Source of the DNA: Sacculina carcini
Lineage: Eukaryota > Arthropoda > Thecostraca > Sacculinidae
Reading direction: 5' to 3'
DNA length: 64,000 bases
Assembly (NCBI GenBank): GCA_916048095.2
Contig: OU696589.1
Coordinates: 4,192,448-4,256,447, forward strand
Of this stretch, positions 1 through 12,575 are shown in pieces. The translations under genes and the position numbers were made by a program. Position 1 is the stretch's first letter. Every line of letters begins with the position of its first letter. The notes below the pieces were generated by a model. It did no database searches. It was not told where the DNA came from and was given only the letters and a program-made list of their open reading frames with translations.

Positions 1-1583
<1,583 letters not shown>

Positions 1584-2152
1584 TTGTTTCCTAATTCTGT
1601 CTTCTATGTGTATGTGCTTCATGCGTGTGTTTTCTGTTCTTGTGTCTGTATGTTTCTCCATTGTATGATGTATGTGTGTTGTTGTGTTGAGCTCTGTTAT
1701 CTGTGTTTGTGTGTCTGTTGTGTTGTGTTCTCTGTCTATTTGTTTGAGTGTATGTCTGTGTGTGTCTGTTATGTTGTGTTTTCTGGTTTGTATTTGTGTG
1801 TCTATTTTGTTGTGATTTGTCAATCTGAGTGTATGTCGTTGTATGCCTGTTGTGTTGTCTTAATGTGTTGTATGTTGTGTTGTCTTCTGTGCTGTATGTC
1901 GGCTTTGCTATCTTATTCAATATGTATGTGTGTGTGCGTGTGCATTTTTGTGTTTTTGAGTATGTAAACGTGAGTGTATGTTCGTGATTGTGCGTATATG
2001 TACTTGTCTGTCTGTTATATGTCTGTTTTGTGTGTGTGTATGGGTGTGTGTATGTAGGTGAGTGTGTGTGTTCGTGATTGTGTATGTGTATGACTCTTTT
2101 GCTTGTGTGTTTGTGTGTGTGTGTGTTGTGTGTGTGTGTGAGTGTGTGTGTG

Positions 2153-2215
2153 TGAGCGCTTTTGAGACCCTCGGGTGAAAAGCGCGATATAAATGTCTTA
2201 ATGTAATGTAATGTA

Positions 2216-2219
<4 letters not shown>
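2153..2219 (+). other. LINE 3' terminal hairpin and AATGT tail
   Basis: AGCGCTTTT and AAAAGCGC form a stem around a short loop containing GAGACCCTCGGGTG, followed by ATATAAATGTCTT and short AATGT repeats. In L2/CR1-type LINEs this 3' structure is recognised by the RT (family knowledge). The tail passes directly into (TG)n. Confidence 0.75.

Positions 2220-2297
<78 letters not shown>
2216..2297. repeat. (TG)n microsatellite between two LINEs
   Basis: About 80 bp of pure TG joining the 3' tail of the L2-like LINE to the 5' end of LINE A. Confidence 0.97.
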
Positions 2298-2298
<1 letters not shown>

Positions 2299-2461
2299 TC
2301 AGAACTGCAAACTTGTAAACTTGAGTGCAGGCGCACGGATTTTGCACTAGTGTCCAAGTTAGTACAGGTGAGGCACACTATATATTCAATTCTACTTGAA
2401 GATATCAGCAATTTTGGTTTCGTTAACAAAGAATTTAACTTGGTGTAATAACGTGAGCCAA

Positions 2462-3562
2462 ATGGCTGGTACGACAGTGAAAACAACCGAGAGTGGCACT
2501 AACAGTCCGCTGACTGAGCCCACCACGCTAGACAAGCCCGGTGGTAGTGAACGCAAACACTCTGAGACTGTTCCAACTACGGATGATCGGTGTATAGTAT
2601 GCAGCAAAAAATGCATGTCTGAGTGTGTGAAGTGTAGAAACTGTAAACGTTTTGTACACCCGAAGTGTTCTGGTCTGCCTGCGTACGCCATTGTGACCTT
2701 TCTTAATACGAGGAGTCAGTATACATGTGAACCGTGTGTTGTCAAGCAACTCGGTGAGCAAGCCGAAATGCTGTTTGCGAAAGTTCATGCTTTGATGAAT
2801 GGCGAAAACGGATCGAAACAAAGTGTGCTGAACTCCGATGATGCAATTGTGGATGACTGCACACACCAGGGTGTTGTTTCTGATGACGGTAAACAATCAG
2901 AACGTGTACAAAACGTCGTATCGACAAAAACGGATGCACGAAAAACAAAAGTGTGTCATTTCTACAAACAAAATAAATGTAAATACGGACTGAAGGGTCG
3001 TGACTGCCCTTATGCTCACCCAAAACTGTGCTACAGGTATAAACGGTGTGGTTTGGATCCAGTCAATGGATGCAAGAAAGGAAAAGATTGTCAATATTTC
3101 CACCCACCTATCTGTTCGGGCTCAGAAAAAAGAAGCGAGTGTTTAAACGAAAAGTGCACTCGTTTGCACCTAAGGGGCACACGTCGACGAGCCTCCGCGG
3201 AAAGTAAGCACTGGGAAGCTCCACGTCTGGAAAATGCCCCGGATCTCTCAAACAATGAGCGTGATCGAATTGCTGCGAGAACGACTGTACCACCGAAGCA
3301 CCGACACGAACGCGTACAGCCAGCGGCGCAACCCGCCTACCATTCGTACACACAGCCTGAATACTCGCAAACCGCGGTGCCTTTTTTAGTGCACCAGATG
3401 CAGCAAATGCAATCAGTGCAGCACCAGATACTGCAGCTGTTGAAGATGAATTCCTGGCAGTGGAGCCCCCAACACACCGACCACCAGAGCTTCTATCGCC
3501 ACAATCAACAGCAGCAACAACTGCCGCATCAAAACGCAGCACCAATGGCGTGTACAAGATAA
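2462..3562 (+). CDS. LINE A ORF1 protein: PHD-like plus three CCCH zinc fingers
   Basis: A probable nucleic-acid-binding ORF1 protein that would package the LINE RNA. I start it at the ATG at 2462, which is the first in frame; upstream starts in this frame are not ATG. Residues about 40-95 hold a Cys/His array of PHD type (CIVC, CVKC, then H-x2-C, then CEPC). Residues about 160-240 hold three CCCH-type fingers: C-x7-C-x8-C-x3-H, then C-x5-C-x3-H, then C-x4-C-x3-H. The C-terminal third is Gln-rich (QMQQMQSVQHQ), probably a coiled coil for multimerisation. PHD domains are known in some CR1-type ORF1 proteins; the CCCH triplet is less usual. LINE C encodes a homologue (12576-13907). The last 100 nt overlap ORF2, which lies in the -1 frame. 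Confidence 0.85.
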   Translation: MAGTTVKTTESGTNSPLTEPTTLDKPGGSERKHSETVPTTDDRCIVCSKKCMSECVKCRNCKRFVHPKCSGLPAYAIVTFLNTRSQYTCEPCVVKQLGEQAEMLFAKVHALMNGENGSKQSVLNSDDAIVDDCTHQGVVSDDGKQSERVQNVVSTKTDARKTKVCHFYKQNKCKYGLKGRDCPYAHPKLCYRYKRCGLDPVNGCKKGKDCQYFHPPICSGSEKRSECLNEKCTRLHLRGTRRRASAESKHWEAPRLENAPDLSNNERDRIAARTTVPPKHRHERVQPAAQPAYHSYTQPEYSQTAVPFLVHQMQQMQSVQHQILQLLKMNSWQWSPQHTDHQSFYRHNQQQQQLPHQNAAPMACTR

Positions 3563-6519
3563 TATACCTCAATGTAGCTGGCCTCTTACTGTACCGATTC
3601 AGAGGCAAAATAAAACTGCTAGAAGAATATGCAAAAAACGAAAATGCTTTTTTGATTTCTATTACCGAATCCCATCTTAAAGAATACGTTATGGACGCTG
3701 AAGTTCAAATGCCAAATTTCGTGTCATTCAGAACCGATAGGAGTGGCCAACGAAAGAAGGGAGGTGTTATCACCTTCCTGGGGCACAAATTTGCGTCAAA
3801 TGCAGAGGTGTTGCTCTCGTCCTCCAATGGCTTCACGGAGGTACAAGTACTGTTTCTTAAAAAGATTAATACACTGTATATTAACATGTACAGACCTCCA
3901 GATTGCCCAAAAAACAATTTCATTGACCAGTTGGTAGAAGTGAGGAAAGTAGTCGAGTCTGTGCCTGCTCCGACCCCCACCATCATATTCACTGGGGACT
4001 TAAATTTTCCGCATATAAACTGGGAATCAGAAACTGTATACGGTGGGTCCTTAGATATGAGGGACCAGGCAGAAATGTTCCTTATGTTAATCCGGGACCA
4101 CTATCTGAGCCAGTTGATTCGTTCTCCCACGAGAGGCGATAACGTGTTGGACGTTGTCTTGACAAACAACAACGACATTTTTGAAGAATACACTGTAAAT
4201 AAGACCCACCTATCAGACCACAATGTGATTACACTGACCACCAACTTTCTTCAGGCCCCAGTGGTGAAAGATTACGTCAATATGAACTCAATCACGTTTA
4301 GTTGTTTGAACTTTCATAGCCAATCGATCTGCTGGAACGACTTGAAGAACGACCTGAGGAGAGTGGATTGGCATCAACAGATGCTCGAGCGTGATCCTGG
4401 AGCTCAGTACAATGTCCTGATCTCTAAGTGCCTGGAAGTTTCATTGAGACACGTGCCTCACAAGAAGCCACTCCCTACAACGCACATACCGCGAGACAGA
4501 AAAGTCTTGATGAGAAGGAGATCAAAGTTGCGTAAAAGACTCGAAACTACTATTGATTTTCGGCGCAGAGCACAATTAGAGGGACAAATTGGATCCATAG
4601 AAAATAAATTGAAAGAGTCTGTGGAAACTGAAAACAACAGAAAGGAGGAGCATGCTGTGTCCTGCATTAAGAGCAACCCTAAGTACTTTTATAAGTATGC
4701 GGCCAACAAATTGCGTACAAGAACGGGCGTTGGTAGCCTGGTAGATGCCGACGGTCGGTCCGTGGATGACCCAGGAGATGTTGCTGATGTCCTTCGACAG
4801 CAATACGAGAGTGTCTTCAGTACTCCAGACAAATATCAAATCGTTACAACTCCCACAGATCTGTTCTCGGATACTGCAGAGTGTCTGACGGACGTTGAAC
4901 TCACTCCAGGTGGTATTGTGCAAGCAATCAACGAGTTAAGCGTCAACACAGCCGCTGGTCCAGATCAGTTTCCTGCAGCATTGCTGAAGGCGTGTGCCGA
5001 CGAACTCTGCATTCCTCTGTTGCTGCTTTATCAAAACTCTTTAAGGACTGGAATTGTTCCAGCTGGTTTGAAAAACGCGAAAATTACACCGATATATAAA
5101 GGCGGCAGTAGAACCGAACCAAAAAACTATCGACCAGTGTCTCTCACTTCCCACATCGTTAAGGTATTTGAGAAGATTCTGGTGAAGGAGATGGCAACAT
5201 ATCTTGAGGACAAGGGTAAGCTAAACGAGAACCAGCACGGATTTCGTTCAGGTCGATCCTGTTTGTCGCAGTTGCTCGCACACTACAACACTGTGTTGAA
5301 GTATTTGGATAACGGCCAGAACGTTGACGTGGTCTACCTTGACTTTTCAAAGGCTTTCGATAAGGTGGACCACGGCATACTCCTACGCAAAATTCGCCAA
5401 AGCGGAGTATCGGGAAACCTCGGACGTTGGCTGCACTGTTTTCTAACGGACAGAACACAGACTGTGGCAGTGAACGGTGCTGAATCCAGGCAGTCGAAAG
5501 TGGATAGCGGAGTGCCACAGGGAACTGTACTGGGCCCACTGTTGTTTATCATCCATATTTCTGATATTGATCTGAATGTGCAGCACTCGTCAGTTGCGTC
5601 GTTCGCGGATGACACTCGCGTCATGCGGCCGATTGCCTCGTCGGCAGACACTAATTTGTTGCAGGCGGATCTCGGATCCCTGTATCAGTGGGCTGAGCTG
5701 AACAATATGGCGTTTAACGACCATAAGTTTGAACATGTTAGCTACAGACACAATGCAGGCTGCGGATACTCGCACTGCTACATTGCCCACGATAATTCTC
5801 CCATCGCTATCAAACAGCACGTTAGAGATTTGGGTATCACCATGAGTAGCGATGGAAAATTTACTGTGCACATACAGAACGTGGTGAAGAGAGCCCGATG
5901 CCAAACCGGGTGGATCCTTCGTACATTTCGAACTCGAGACGAAACACTAATGCTGACTTTATACAGGTCGCTTGTGCTGCCGCTGCTGGAGTATTGCTGC
6001 CAACTCTGGAGTCCCTGGAAAGTCGGAGAAAAGCAGCTACTTGAAGGAGTTCAGCGGTCTTTCACCGCAAAAGTGGTTAATGTCAGGCATCTGGGATACT
6101 GGGACAGGCTTGTGGCTTTGAAGCTGTACTCGTTGGAGCGGCGCCGTGAGAGGTATCTGATCATCTATATGTTCAAAATACTGACAGGTAGGGTGACAAA
6201 CAGTGTTGGTATCCGTCTCTACACTCACGCGCGCTTGGGTCCCATGTGTCATATCGAAAAATCGAATCCCAGAGCGGCTGCCAGAATAAGAACACTCAAG
6301 GACAATGCATTCTCAGTTGGAGCCGCACGCTTGTTCAACGCGCTGCCCAGACATCTGCGTGTTACGGATGGTTACAGTCCGGAACAGTACAAACATAAAT
6401 TAGACGAGTTCTTGAGTACATTACCGGACCAGCCGAAACTGCCGCATTATAACATCCGAGCATCCAGCAACTCAATCGTAGACCAGCTGGCGCTGAGACG
6501 AGCGGACGGACATTTTTAG
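3460..6519 (+). CDS. LINE A ORF2: APE endonuclease-reverse transcriptase
   Basis: This protein nicks target DNA and reverse-transcribes the LINE RNA. The N-terminal APE-type endonuclease (about residues 32-265) shows LNVAGLL, the catalytic TESH, the YRPP block, GDLNFPHINW and the terminal SDHNVI. The RT (about 540-800) shows NYRPVSLTS, LDFSKAFDKVDHG (Asp near 628), SGVPQGTVLGPLLF and FADD at 5602-5613 (residues 715-718). A Cys-rich C-terminus follows. The listed start is a GTG; there is no ATG in this frame before the endonuclease core. ORF2 lies in the -1 frame and overlaps ORF1 by about 100 nt, so translation by frameshift or reinitiation is likely. I see no canonical X_XXY_YYZ heptamer in the overlap. 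The frame is intact. Confidence 0.88.
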   Translation: MEPPTHRPPELLSPQSTAATTAASKRSTNGVYKIIYLNVAGLLLYRFRGKIKLLEEYAKNENAFLISITESHLKEYVMDAEVQMPNFVSFRTDRSGQRKKGGVITFLGHKFASNAEVLLSSSNGFTEVQVLFLKKINTLYINMYRPPDCPKNNFIDQLVEVRKVVESVPAPTPTIIFTGDLNFPHINWESETVYGGSLDMRDQAEMFLMLIRDHYLSQLIRSPTRGDNVLDVVLTNNNDIFEEYTVNKTHLSDHNVITLTTNFLQAPVVKDYVNMNSITFSCLNFHSQSICWNDLKNDLRRVDWHQQMLERDPGAQYNVLISKCLEVSLRHVPHKKPLPTTHIPRDRKVLMRRRSKLRKRLETTIDFRRRAQLEGQIGSIENKLKESVETENNRKEEHAVSCIKSNPKYFYKYAANKLRTRTGVGSLVDADGRSVDDPGDVADVLRQQYESVFSTPDKYQIVTTPTDLFSDTAECLTDVELTPGGIVQAINELSVNTAAGPDQFPAALLKACADELCIPLLLLYQNSLRTGIVPAGLKNAKITPIYKGGSRTEPKNYRPVSLTSHIVKVFEKILVKEMATYLEDKGKLNENQHGFRSGRSCLSQLLAHYNTVLKYLDNGQNVDVVYLDFSKAFDKVDHGILLRKIRQSGVSGNLGRWLHCFLTDRTQTVAVNGAESRQSKVDSGVPQGTVLGPLLFIIHISDIDLNVQHSSVASFADDTRVMRPIASSADTNLLQADLGSLYQWAELNNMAFNDHKFEHVSYRHNAGCGYSHCYIAHDNSPIAIKQHVRDLGITMSSDGKFTVHIQNVVKRARCQTGWILRTFRTRDETLMLTLYRSLVLPLLEYCCQLWSPWKVGEKQLLEGVQRSFTAKVVNVRHLGYWDRLVALKLYSLERRRERYLIIYMFKILTGRVTNSVGIRLYTHARLGPMCHIEKSNPRAAARIRTLKDNAFSVGAARLFNALPRHLRVTDGYSPEQYKHKLDEFLSTLPDQPKLPHYNIRASSNSIVDQLALRRADGHF

Positions 6520-7335
<816 letters not shown>

Positions 7336-7363
7336 GTAAAGTAAAGTAAGTAAAGTAAAGTAA

Positions 7364-7628
7364 ATTGCATTTATTGCACATCCATCAAGATATACATCAT
7401 CAGGCTTTTCAGTACAATATGAACATGCACACGCTCACACACGCACACACATACACACCCAAACACGCTCACACACACACACACGCATTCACCCATGATT
7501 AACTACATATGGATGCACATTCACAACATCATCATATATACATACATACGCAACATATACACATATATCATAACTCAAAAGGTTTGTGTGTATGAAATTT
7601 TCGAGTTGTATTCGTGACGTAGTGTGTT
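7364..7628 (-). other. LINE B 3' UTR
   Basis: Non-coding stretch between the ORF2 stop and the TTTAC tail. It holds imperfect CA/TA-rich repeats (about 7430-7560) and the motif read on the minus strand as TGCAATAAATGCAATTTAC, which includes AATAAA next to the tail. Confidence 0.7.
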
Positions 7629-10517
7629 TCATGTAAATGTTCCGTATGCGTATCGGGCAGCGTCGTAATTGATTCGTCTTCTGCCAGCGTCTGTTGTAAT
7701 CCTCGGGTAGATGATGTCGCTGCGTCTTGTCGTTCTGTATTCGTTTCGTCGGTCTATCGTGTTGTATAGGAGGTTCGGAGTATTAGTTCGCAGAATCGTG
7801 TATATAAGTCGTTTTCGGTTGGTCGTGATGAGATCGTTTATTCTCGGGATTCCCAGTTTGGTTAATGCGTCAGATATGTGGTCGCGTTTTCGTCTGTTCG
7901 TTAGTATTCTCGCGCAGAAGTTGAGGACTTTTTGCAGTTTGTTGAGCTGTGTTGGTCCTGTTGTGCCGTAGATTGTGATGCAGTATGAAAGTGTAGACAT
8001 GATGAATGCATTGATAAGAAGTCGATGTGTTTTGCTAGGTAGAGATGATTTGGCGTTGTTCAAAGCGATAAGCATACCAGTCGATTTGCGAGCGAGGTTA
8101 TCGATATGCTCTTCGAAGTGGAGGTGTTTGTCCAGGGTGATACCTAGCAACTTGATAGTGTTCTGTTCGGCAATTGTTGTATCCAAAAACCGTAGCGTGA
8201 TAGCAGGAAATGTTTTAAGAAGGTATTTGGTTCCAGCTAGTAGGATTTGTGTCTTTTGAGGATTTATTTTCATTTTGTTTGTGGTATAATAGGAATAGAT
8301 GTGCTGAAGATGTTGTTCCAGGTAATGTATTGTTGTGTTCAGTTCAGATCTGTTGGTCGATATCATGAATGTTGTGTCGTCTGCGTATTGGACAACTTGC
8401 AATATTTCTGGTGTATGAGATGACAAATCGTTCGAAAATAACAAAAACAGCACACAACTGAGACTGCCTCCTTGAAAGATGGACATGTTTGGTGTGGTCG
8501 CTCTCGTAGTTGACAATTGATGTCTGCCCGGCTGTTGTATTCTCACTTGCTGAGTGTGATTTCGCAGATATTGTCGGAACCATCGTTCATCAATATTATA
8601 CGATCGTATTTTATCAAGCAGCAGGTCGTGGTCAACTATGTCGAAACATTTCGACAGGTCGATGGATGTCACAATGGTCGCTTTTCTTTCTTGCATTGCA
8701 GCATAGATGTTGTCAGTGATCACTGCCAGCGCCGTTTCACACGAGTGATGTTTGCGATAGCCATGGTGCGAGTCGCTCAGGATATGCTGCTTCTCGATAT
8801 ATGCAATGAGCTGAATCTGGACTATTTTCTCAATAATCTTCATGACCGGTGGCAGGATGGATATTGGCCTGGTATCGTTGGGTCCCTTTGGCACTGGCAC
8901 AATTATTGCATGTTTTAGTCGCGACGGCACCTCACATGTGGTCAAACTTTGATTGACGATGTCTAAAAGTGCATGGCATATTCCATCGTAGAAATTAATG
9001 ATCATCTTCATGCTGAGGCCGTCTGCATCTTCAGTTGTAGTCGGCTTCATTTTTCCAACGACACTGGTCAGTGTAGGCATATCAATTGGGCTGAGCTCTA
9101 GATATCCTGTGTTGACTCTTGGAAGCCTATTGTTGATATGAAAGTCACTTTTGGGTATTTTTTGAGAGGTTTCAAGTCCAATTTGTACATAATAGTCGTT
9201 TAACTCGTTCGCATCATGTGTCGTTTCAATTGTTCGTTTCTTGTTGCCTATGATGTGTTGGCATTCCCTCCATAACTCGTGGGGTCGTTTGTGTCGCATT
9301 CGCTCTGTGATGTTTGTCGCAGAATAAGTTCGTACAGCAATCTTGCACTGTTTGTTCAATCGCCTGTATTCATCCATCATTTTATGTCGTAATGCGTATT
9401 TTCGTCTTTCGTATAGTGTTCGGATGACACAAGGAAGCGGTCGTCTGTGGGTGTTTCGTATTTTTACAGTTCGGGCAGGCAGATATGTGCTTAAAAACTG
9501 ACTGAAGATGCCAATGAAGTGTGCGTATTTTTCCTCGATGGAAATGCTTGCATAGAATGGAATCCAATTGGAGTTTCTCAGTATGTTGATGCATAGTGGT
9601 ATATTGAGATGGTGATACGTTCGTGTCGTTTTAACATTGTCAGCAATGATCGTGTTTTCGAGTCGCAGATCAACTATGGTGAAATGATGTGGAGTACCAT
9701 AAAAACATTGCTTCACTTCAGTGCTCACACAATGTGCGTCATCGCTAATAGCGACAATATCGAGCAAACTATTTGAATGTGCATATGTAGGTACAGTGGT
9801 GTTGCATATCTTCATTCTGTAGTTGGTCACAATATTTCTCAGTCTTATTGCAGGCAATTGCAATCTTAATAGACACGCATTGAGATCACCCCCTACTATG
9901 ATTTTGTCATGTTTCACTTCACAAATCACATATTGCAATTGCTCCTCAAAGTCGTCTAGGTCATCTTCAACTTGTCCGAAAGCGTACACAGGCGGTCTGT
10001 ACACGCTTCCTATGACAAGCGAGAGACCAGAGCTCAGTGTTTTAACCCATAACACTTCCAAGTTACTACGATGTTTCGTCTTGGCTACGCTAATCACTTC
10101 GTGAGGTATATTCGTTTTCATTAGAATAGCAACTCCTCCGTATCCCTGAGGCTGGGTGGATGATGTTGGTCTGTCGCAGCGTATTAGTTTATAATTCTGG
10201 ATGTTTAATAGTCGACTCGGTGTATGAGGTTTTAGCCATGTCTCGCTGAGAATTAAAATATCGAATCGTAATGTATGTGATTGAATGTCGAAACGTATAT
10301 CCGGTATCTTACTATTGAGTGATTGTATGTTTAATTGTGCTACTGTGATGAGTTGGGGTAAAGGAATCGTACTTTTGTGTTCGCATGCTTCGTATTTGGT
10401 CAATCGTTTTTTGTAGTTTCTTCTGTTTCTGTTCGCTTGATAATCGTCGCCTGAATTGAATTGAGCGACGGTGAAATGTGTTTTTGAGTCGAAATGATCA
10501 CGCGAAACATCACTCAC
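7629..10517 (-). CDS. LINE B ORF2: APE endonuclease-reverse transcriptase
   Basis: An endonuclease-RT polyprotein of 962 codons with no internal stop. Endonuclease: LNIQSLNSK, the catalytic SETW, VYRPP, GGDLNA. RT: RPISILPPVMKIIEKI, SIDLSKCFDIVDH, FQGGSLSCVLF (the usual PQG is FQG here), catalytic YADD at 8376-8387, and LGITLDKHLHFEEH. The frame opens at a GTG (10517-10515) that overlaps the ORF1 TGA. No ATG precedes the endonuclease core, and an A_AAA_AAG site lies directly upstream. The protein is therefore probably made as an ORF1-ORF2 fusion by -1 frameshifting. The FQG variant may reduce activity; PQG is normal in most LINE RTs. Confidence 0.87.
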   Translation of the reverse strand: MSDVSRDHFDSKTHFTVAQFNSGDDYQANRNRRNYKKRLTKYEACEHKSTIPLPQLITVAQLNIQSLNSKIPDIRFDIQSHTLRFDILILSETWLKPHTPSRLLNIQNYKLIRCDRPTSSTQPQGYGGVAILMKTNIPHEVISVAKTKHRSNLEVLWVKTLSSGLSLVIGSVYRPPVYAFGQVEDDLDDFEEQLQYVICEVKHDKIIVGGDLNACLLRLQLPAIRLRNIVTNYRMKICNTTVPTYAHSNSLLDIVAISDDAHCVSTEVKQCFYGTPHHFTIVDLRLENTIIADNVKTTRTYHHLNIPLCINILRNSNWIPFYASISIEEKYAHFIGIFSQFLSTYLPARTVKIRNTHRRPLPCVIRTLYERRKYALRHKMMDEYRRLNKQCKIAVRTYSATNITERMRHKRPHELWRECQHIIGNKKRTIETTHDANELNDYYVQIGLETSQKIPKSDFHINNRLPRVNTGYLELSPIDMPTLTSVVGKMKPTTTEDADGLSMKMIINFYDGICHALLDIVNQSLTTCEVPSRLKHAIIVPVPKGPNDTRPISILPPVMKIIEKIVQIQLIAYIEKQHILSDSHHGYRKHHSCETALAVITDNIYAAMQERKATIVTSIDLSKCFDIVDHDLLLDKIRSYNIDERWFRQYLRNHTQQVRIQQPGRHQLSTTRATTPNMSIFQGGSLSCVLFLLFSNDLSSHTPEILQVVQYADDTTFMISTNRSELNTTIHYLEQHLQHIYSYYTTNKMKINPQKTQILLAGTKYLLKTFPAITLRFLDTTIAEQNTIKLLGITLDKHLHFEEHIDNLARKSTGMLIALNNAKSSLPSKTHRLLINAFIMSTLSYCITIYGTTGPTQLNKLQKVLNFCARILTNRRKRDHISDALTKLGIPRINDLITTNRKRLIYTILRTNTPNLLYNTIDRRNEYRTTRRSDIIYPRITTDAGRRRINYDAARYAYGTFT

Positions 10518-10523
10518 TTTTTT
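10514..10523 (-). promoter_or_regulatory. Candidate -1 frameshift site A_AAA_AAG_TGA at the ORF1/ORF2 junction
   Basis: Read on the minus strand, the last ORF1 codons are CCA AAA AAG TGA. The heptamer A_AAA_AAG (10523-10517) is in the zero frame and the stop codon follows at once. Slipping back one base enters the ORF2 frame, which is open from there and has no ATG. A_AAA_AAG is an established efficient slippery heptamer (for example in bacterial dnaX). I did not find a convincing downstream stem. Confidence 0.7.
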
Positions 10524-11722
10524 GGAGATTCGTTGAGAGTTTGCTGCATAATGCGGTTTTTGGCGGCCTGGAAACAGGGACAGTTTGTGGAGAACGCAGC
10601 GTGCGCTGTTTCGAAGCGTTTAGTCAACGAACAATTGGCGCACTTGACCTCACCGTTACGCGTGCACTCGGTGGTCTTGTGTGCTTCCGAGCAATACCCA
10701 CACACAACATCATGTTTCTGACAATCTCTCGTTTTGTGGCCGAATGCTTGACATTTTGTACATCTGAGTACCCAATATCTATCGTAGACCCGGCACCGAG
10801 TTGTATTGATATACAAATAGCCTGTGGCCATAACAGCGTTTCGTATAGCTGGAGTAGTAGTGATTACTACCTGTTTGCTGTGTTCATTGACCATCTTCGA
10901 GAAAAGCACTCGAAAGTGGTTCGGATTATTGATCAACGGAGCGATGGTAGGATTTTTCAATTTGATATAATCAACGATCTCCTGGTCTGGTATGTCCTTT
11001 TCTACTTGTGTGACGGTAAGTTTTGGCATCAGTTTGGGCAGCATAGATGCAGTATGAGTGTTGGCAGACTGCAGCATCGTGACAACGCTGTCAGCAGCCC
11101 GCGAGTCTGGTAACGTCACCCGCAAATCTCCGCTACGTGTGTTGGTCATTCTGATGATGGGAACATCTTTCAAAGTTTCTGCAATGAACTTTCTGTCCAC
11201 TGGAGTGTCTTGTTTAGATTTCACAACTACGTTGTAGTCGGATGTTTTTGCTTCGGCGGTCGAAATAGCGATTTGAGCGTGGGAAGGCGGTGTTGCAGCG
11301 GAATGCATAGATGTAACTGAACTCGCTGTGGCAGTAGCTACCTGATCCACACGGGTCATTACCTCATCCAGTCGAGAAACGATGTCATCTAGACTCGGCG
11401 TTTTGCGGCGTAAATCAGCTGACGCGTGCTGTGGTTCAATCCATGACTTTATGGCTGCATAGTCAGCGTGCTTATTCTCTACGCATGTTGGACAAGTATA
11501 TTGCACTCGAGATGTAAAGTAAGTCACCACAGAGTACATCGGTAGACCAGTGCAACTGATATGATGCAGCTTGTTGCATGCAAAACACTCAATCGCCAAA
11601 CGTTCGACAGTGTCATCACAAATATTGCATGTCACACCTGGTTTTGGTGAAGCAAGCCGTGCGATGTTGAAATTCGCGATGGGCGGCTCGTTGTTCCCAG
11701 TAGCAGGTGTATCTGATGACAT
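10514..11722 (-). CDS. LINE B ORF1: PHD-like and CCHC zinc-knuckle Gag-like protein
   Basis: An RNA-binding ORF1 protein (402 residues from the ATG at 11722). N-terminal residues about 28-80 form a PHD-like Cys/His array (CNIC, CFAC, H-x2-C, CPTC) resembling the N-terminus of LINE A/C ORF1. A helical stretch follows (RLDEVMTRVDQV), then an RRM-like/pre-knuckle region (VPIIRMTNTRSGDLRVTLP). Near the C-terminus are CCHC knuckles (CTKCQAFGHKTRDC and CGYCSEAHKTTEC) and a third Cys-rich unit, as in jockey/I-type Gag-like proteins. It ends in the slippery codons before TGA. The frame upstream of the ATG runs through (TG)n and is not coding. Confidence 0.85.
   Translation of the reverse strand: MSSDTPATGNNEPPIANFNIARLASPKPGVTCNICDDTVERLAIECFACNKLHHISCTGLPMYSVVTYFTSRVQYTCPTCVENKHADYAAIKSWIEPQHASADLRRKTPSLDDIVSRLDEVMTRVDQVATATASSVTSMHSAATPPSHAQIAISTAEAKTSDYNVVVKSKQDTPVDRKFIAETLKDVPIIRMTNTRSGDLRVTLPDSRAADSVVTMLQSANTHTASMLPKLMPKLTVTQVEKDIPDQEIVDYIKLKNPTIAPLINNPNHFRVLFSKMVNEHSKQVVITTTPAIRNAVMATGYLYINTTRCRVYDRYWVLRCTKCQAFGHKTRDCQKHDVVCGYCSEAHKTTECTRNGEVKCANCSLTKRFETAHAAFSTNCPCFQAAKNRIMQQTLNESPKK

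Positions 11723-12575
<853 letters not shown>

Noticed and set aside
3460..3475. GTG as a true start codon for LINE A ORF2 (and GTG at 13823 for LINE C, 10517 for LINE B)
   Set aside because: Eukaryotic GTG initiation is rare and the context is not conserved; frameshift or reinitiation is more likely.
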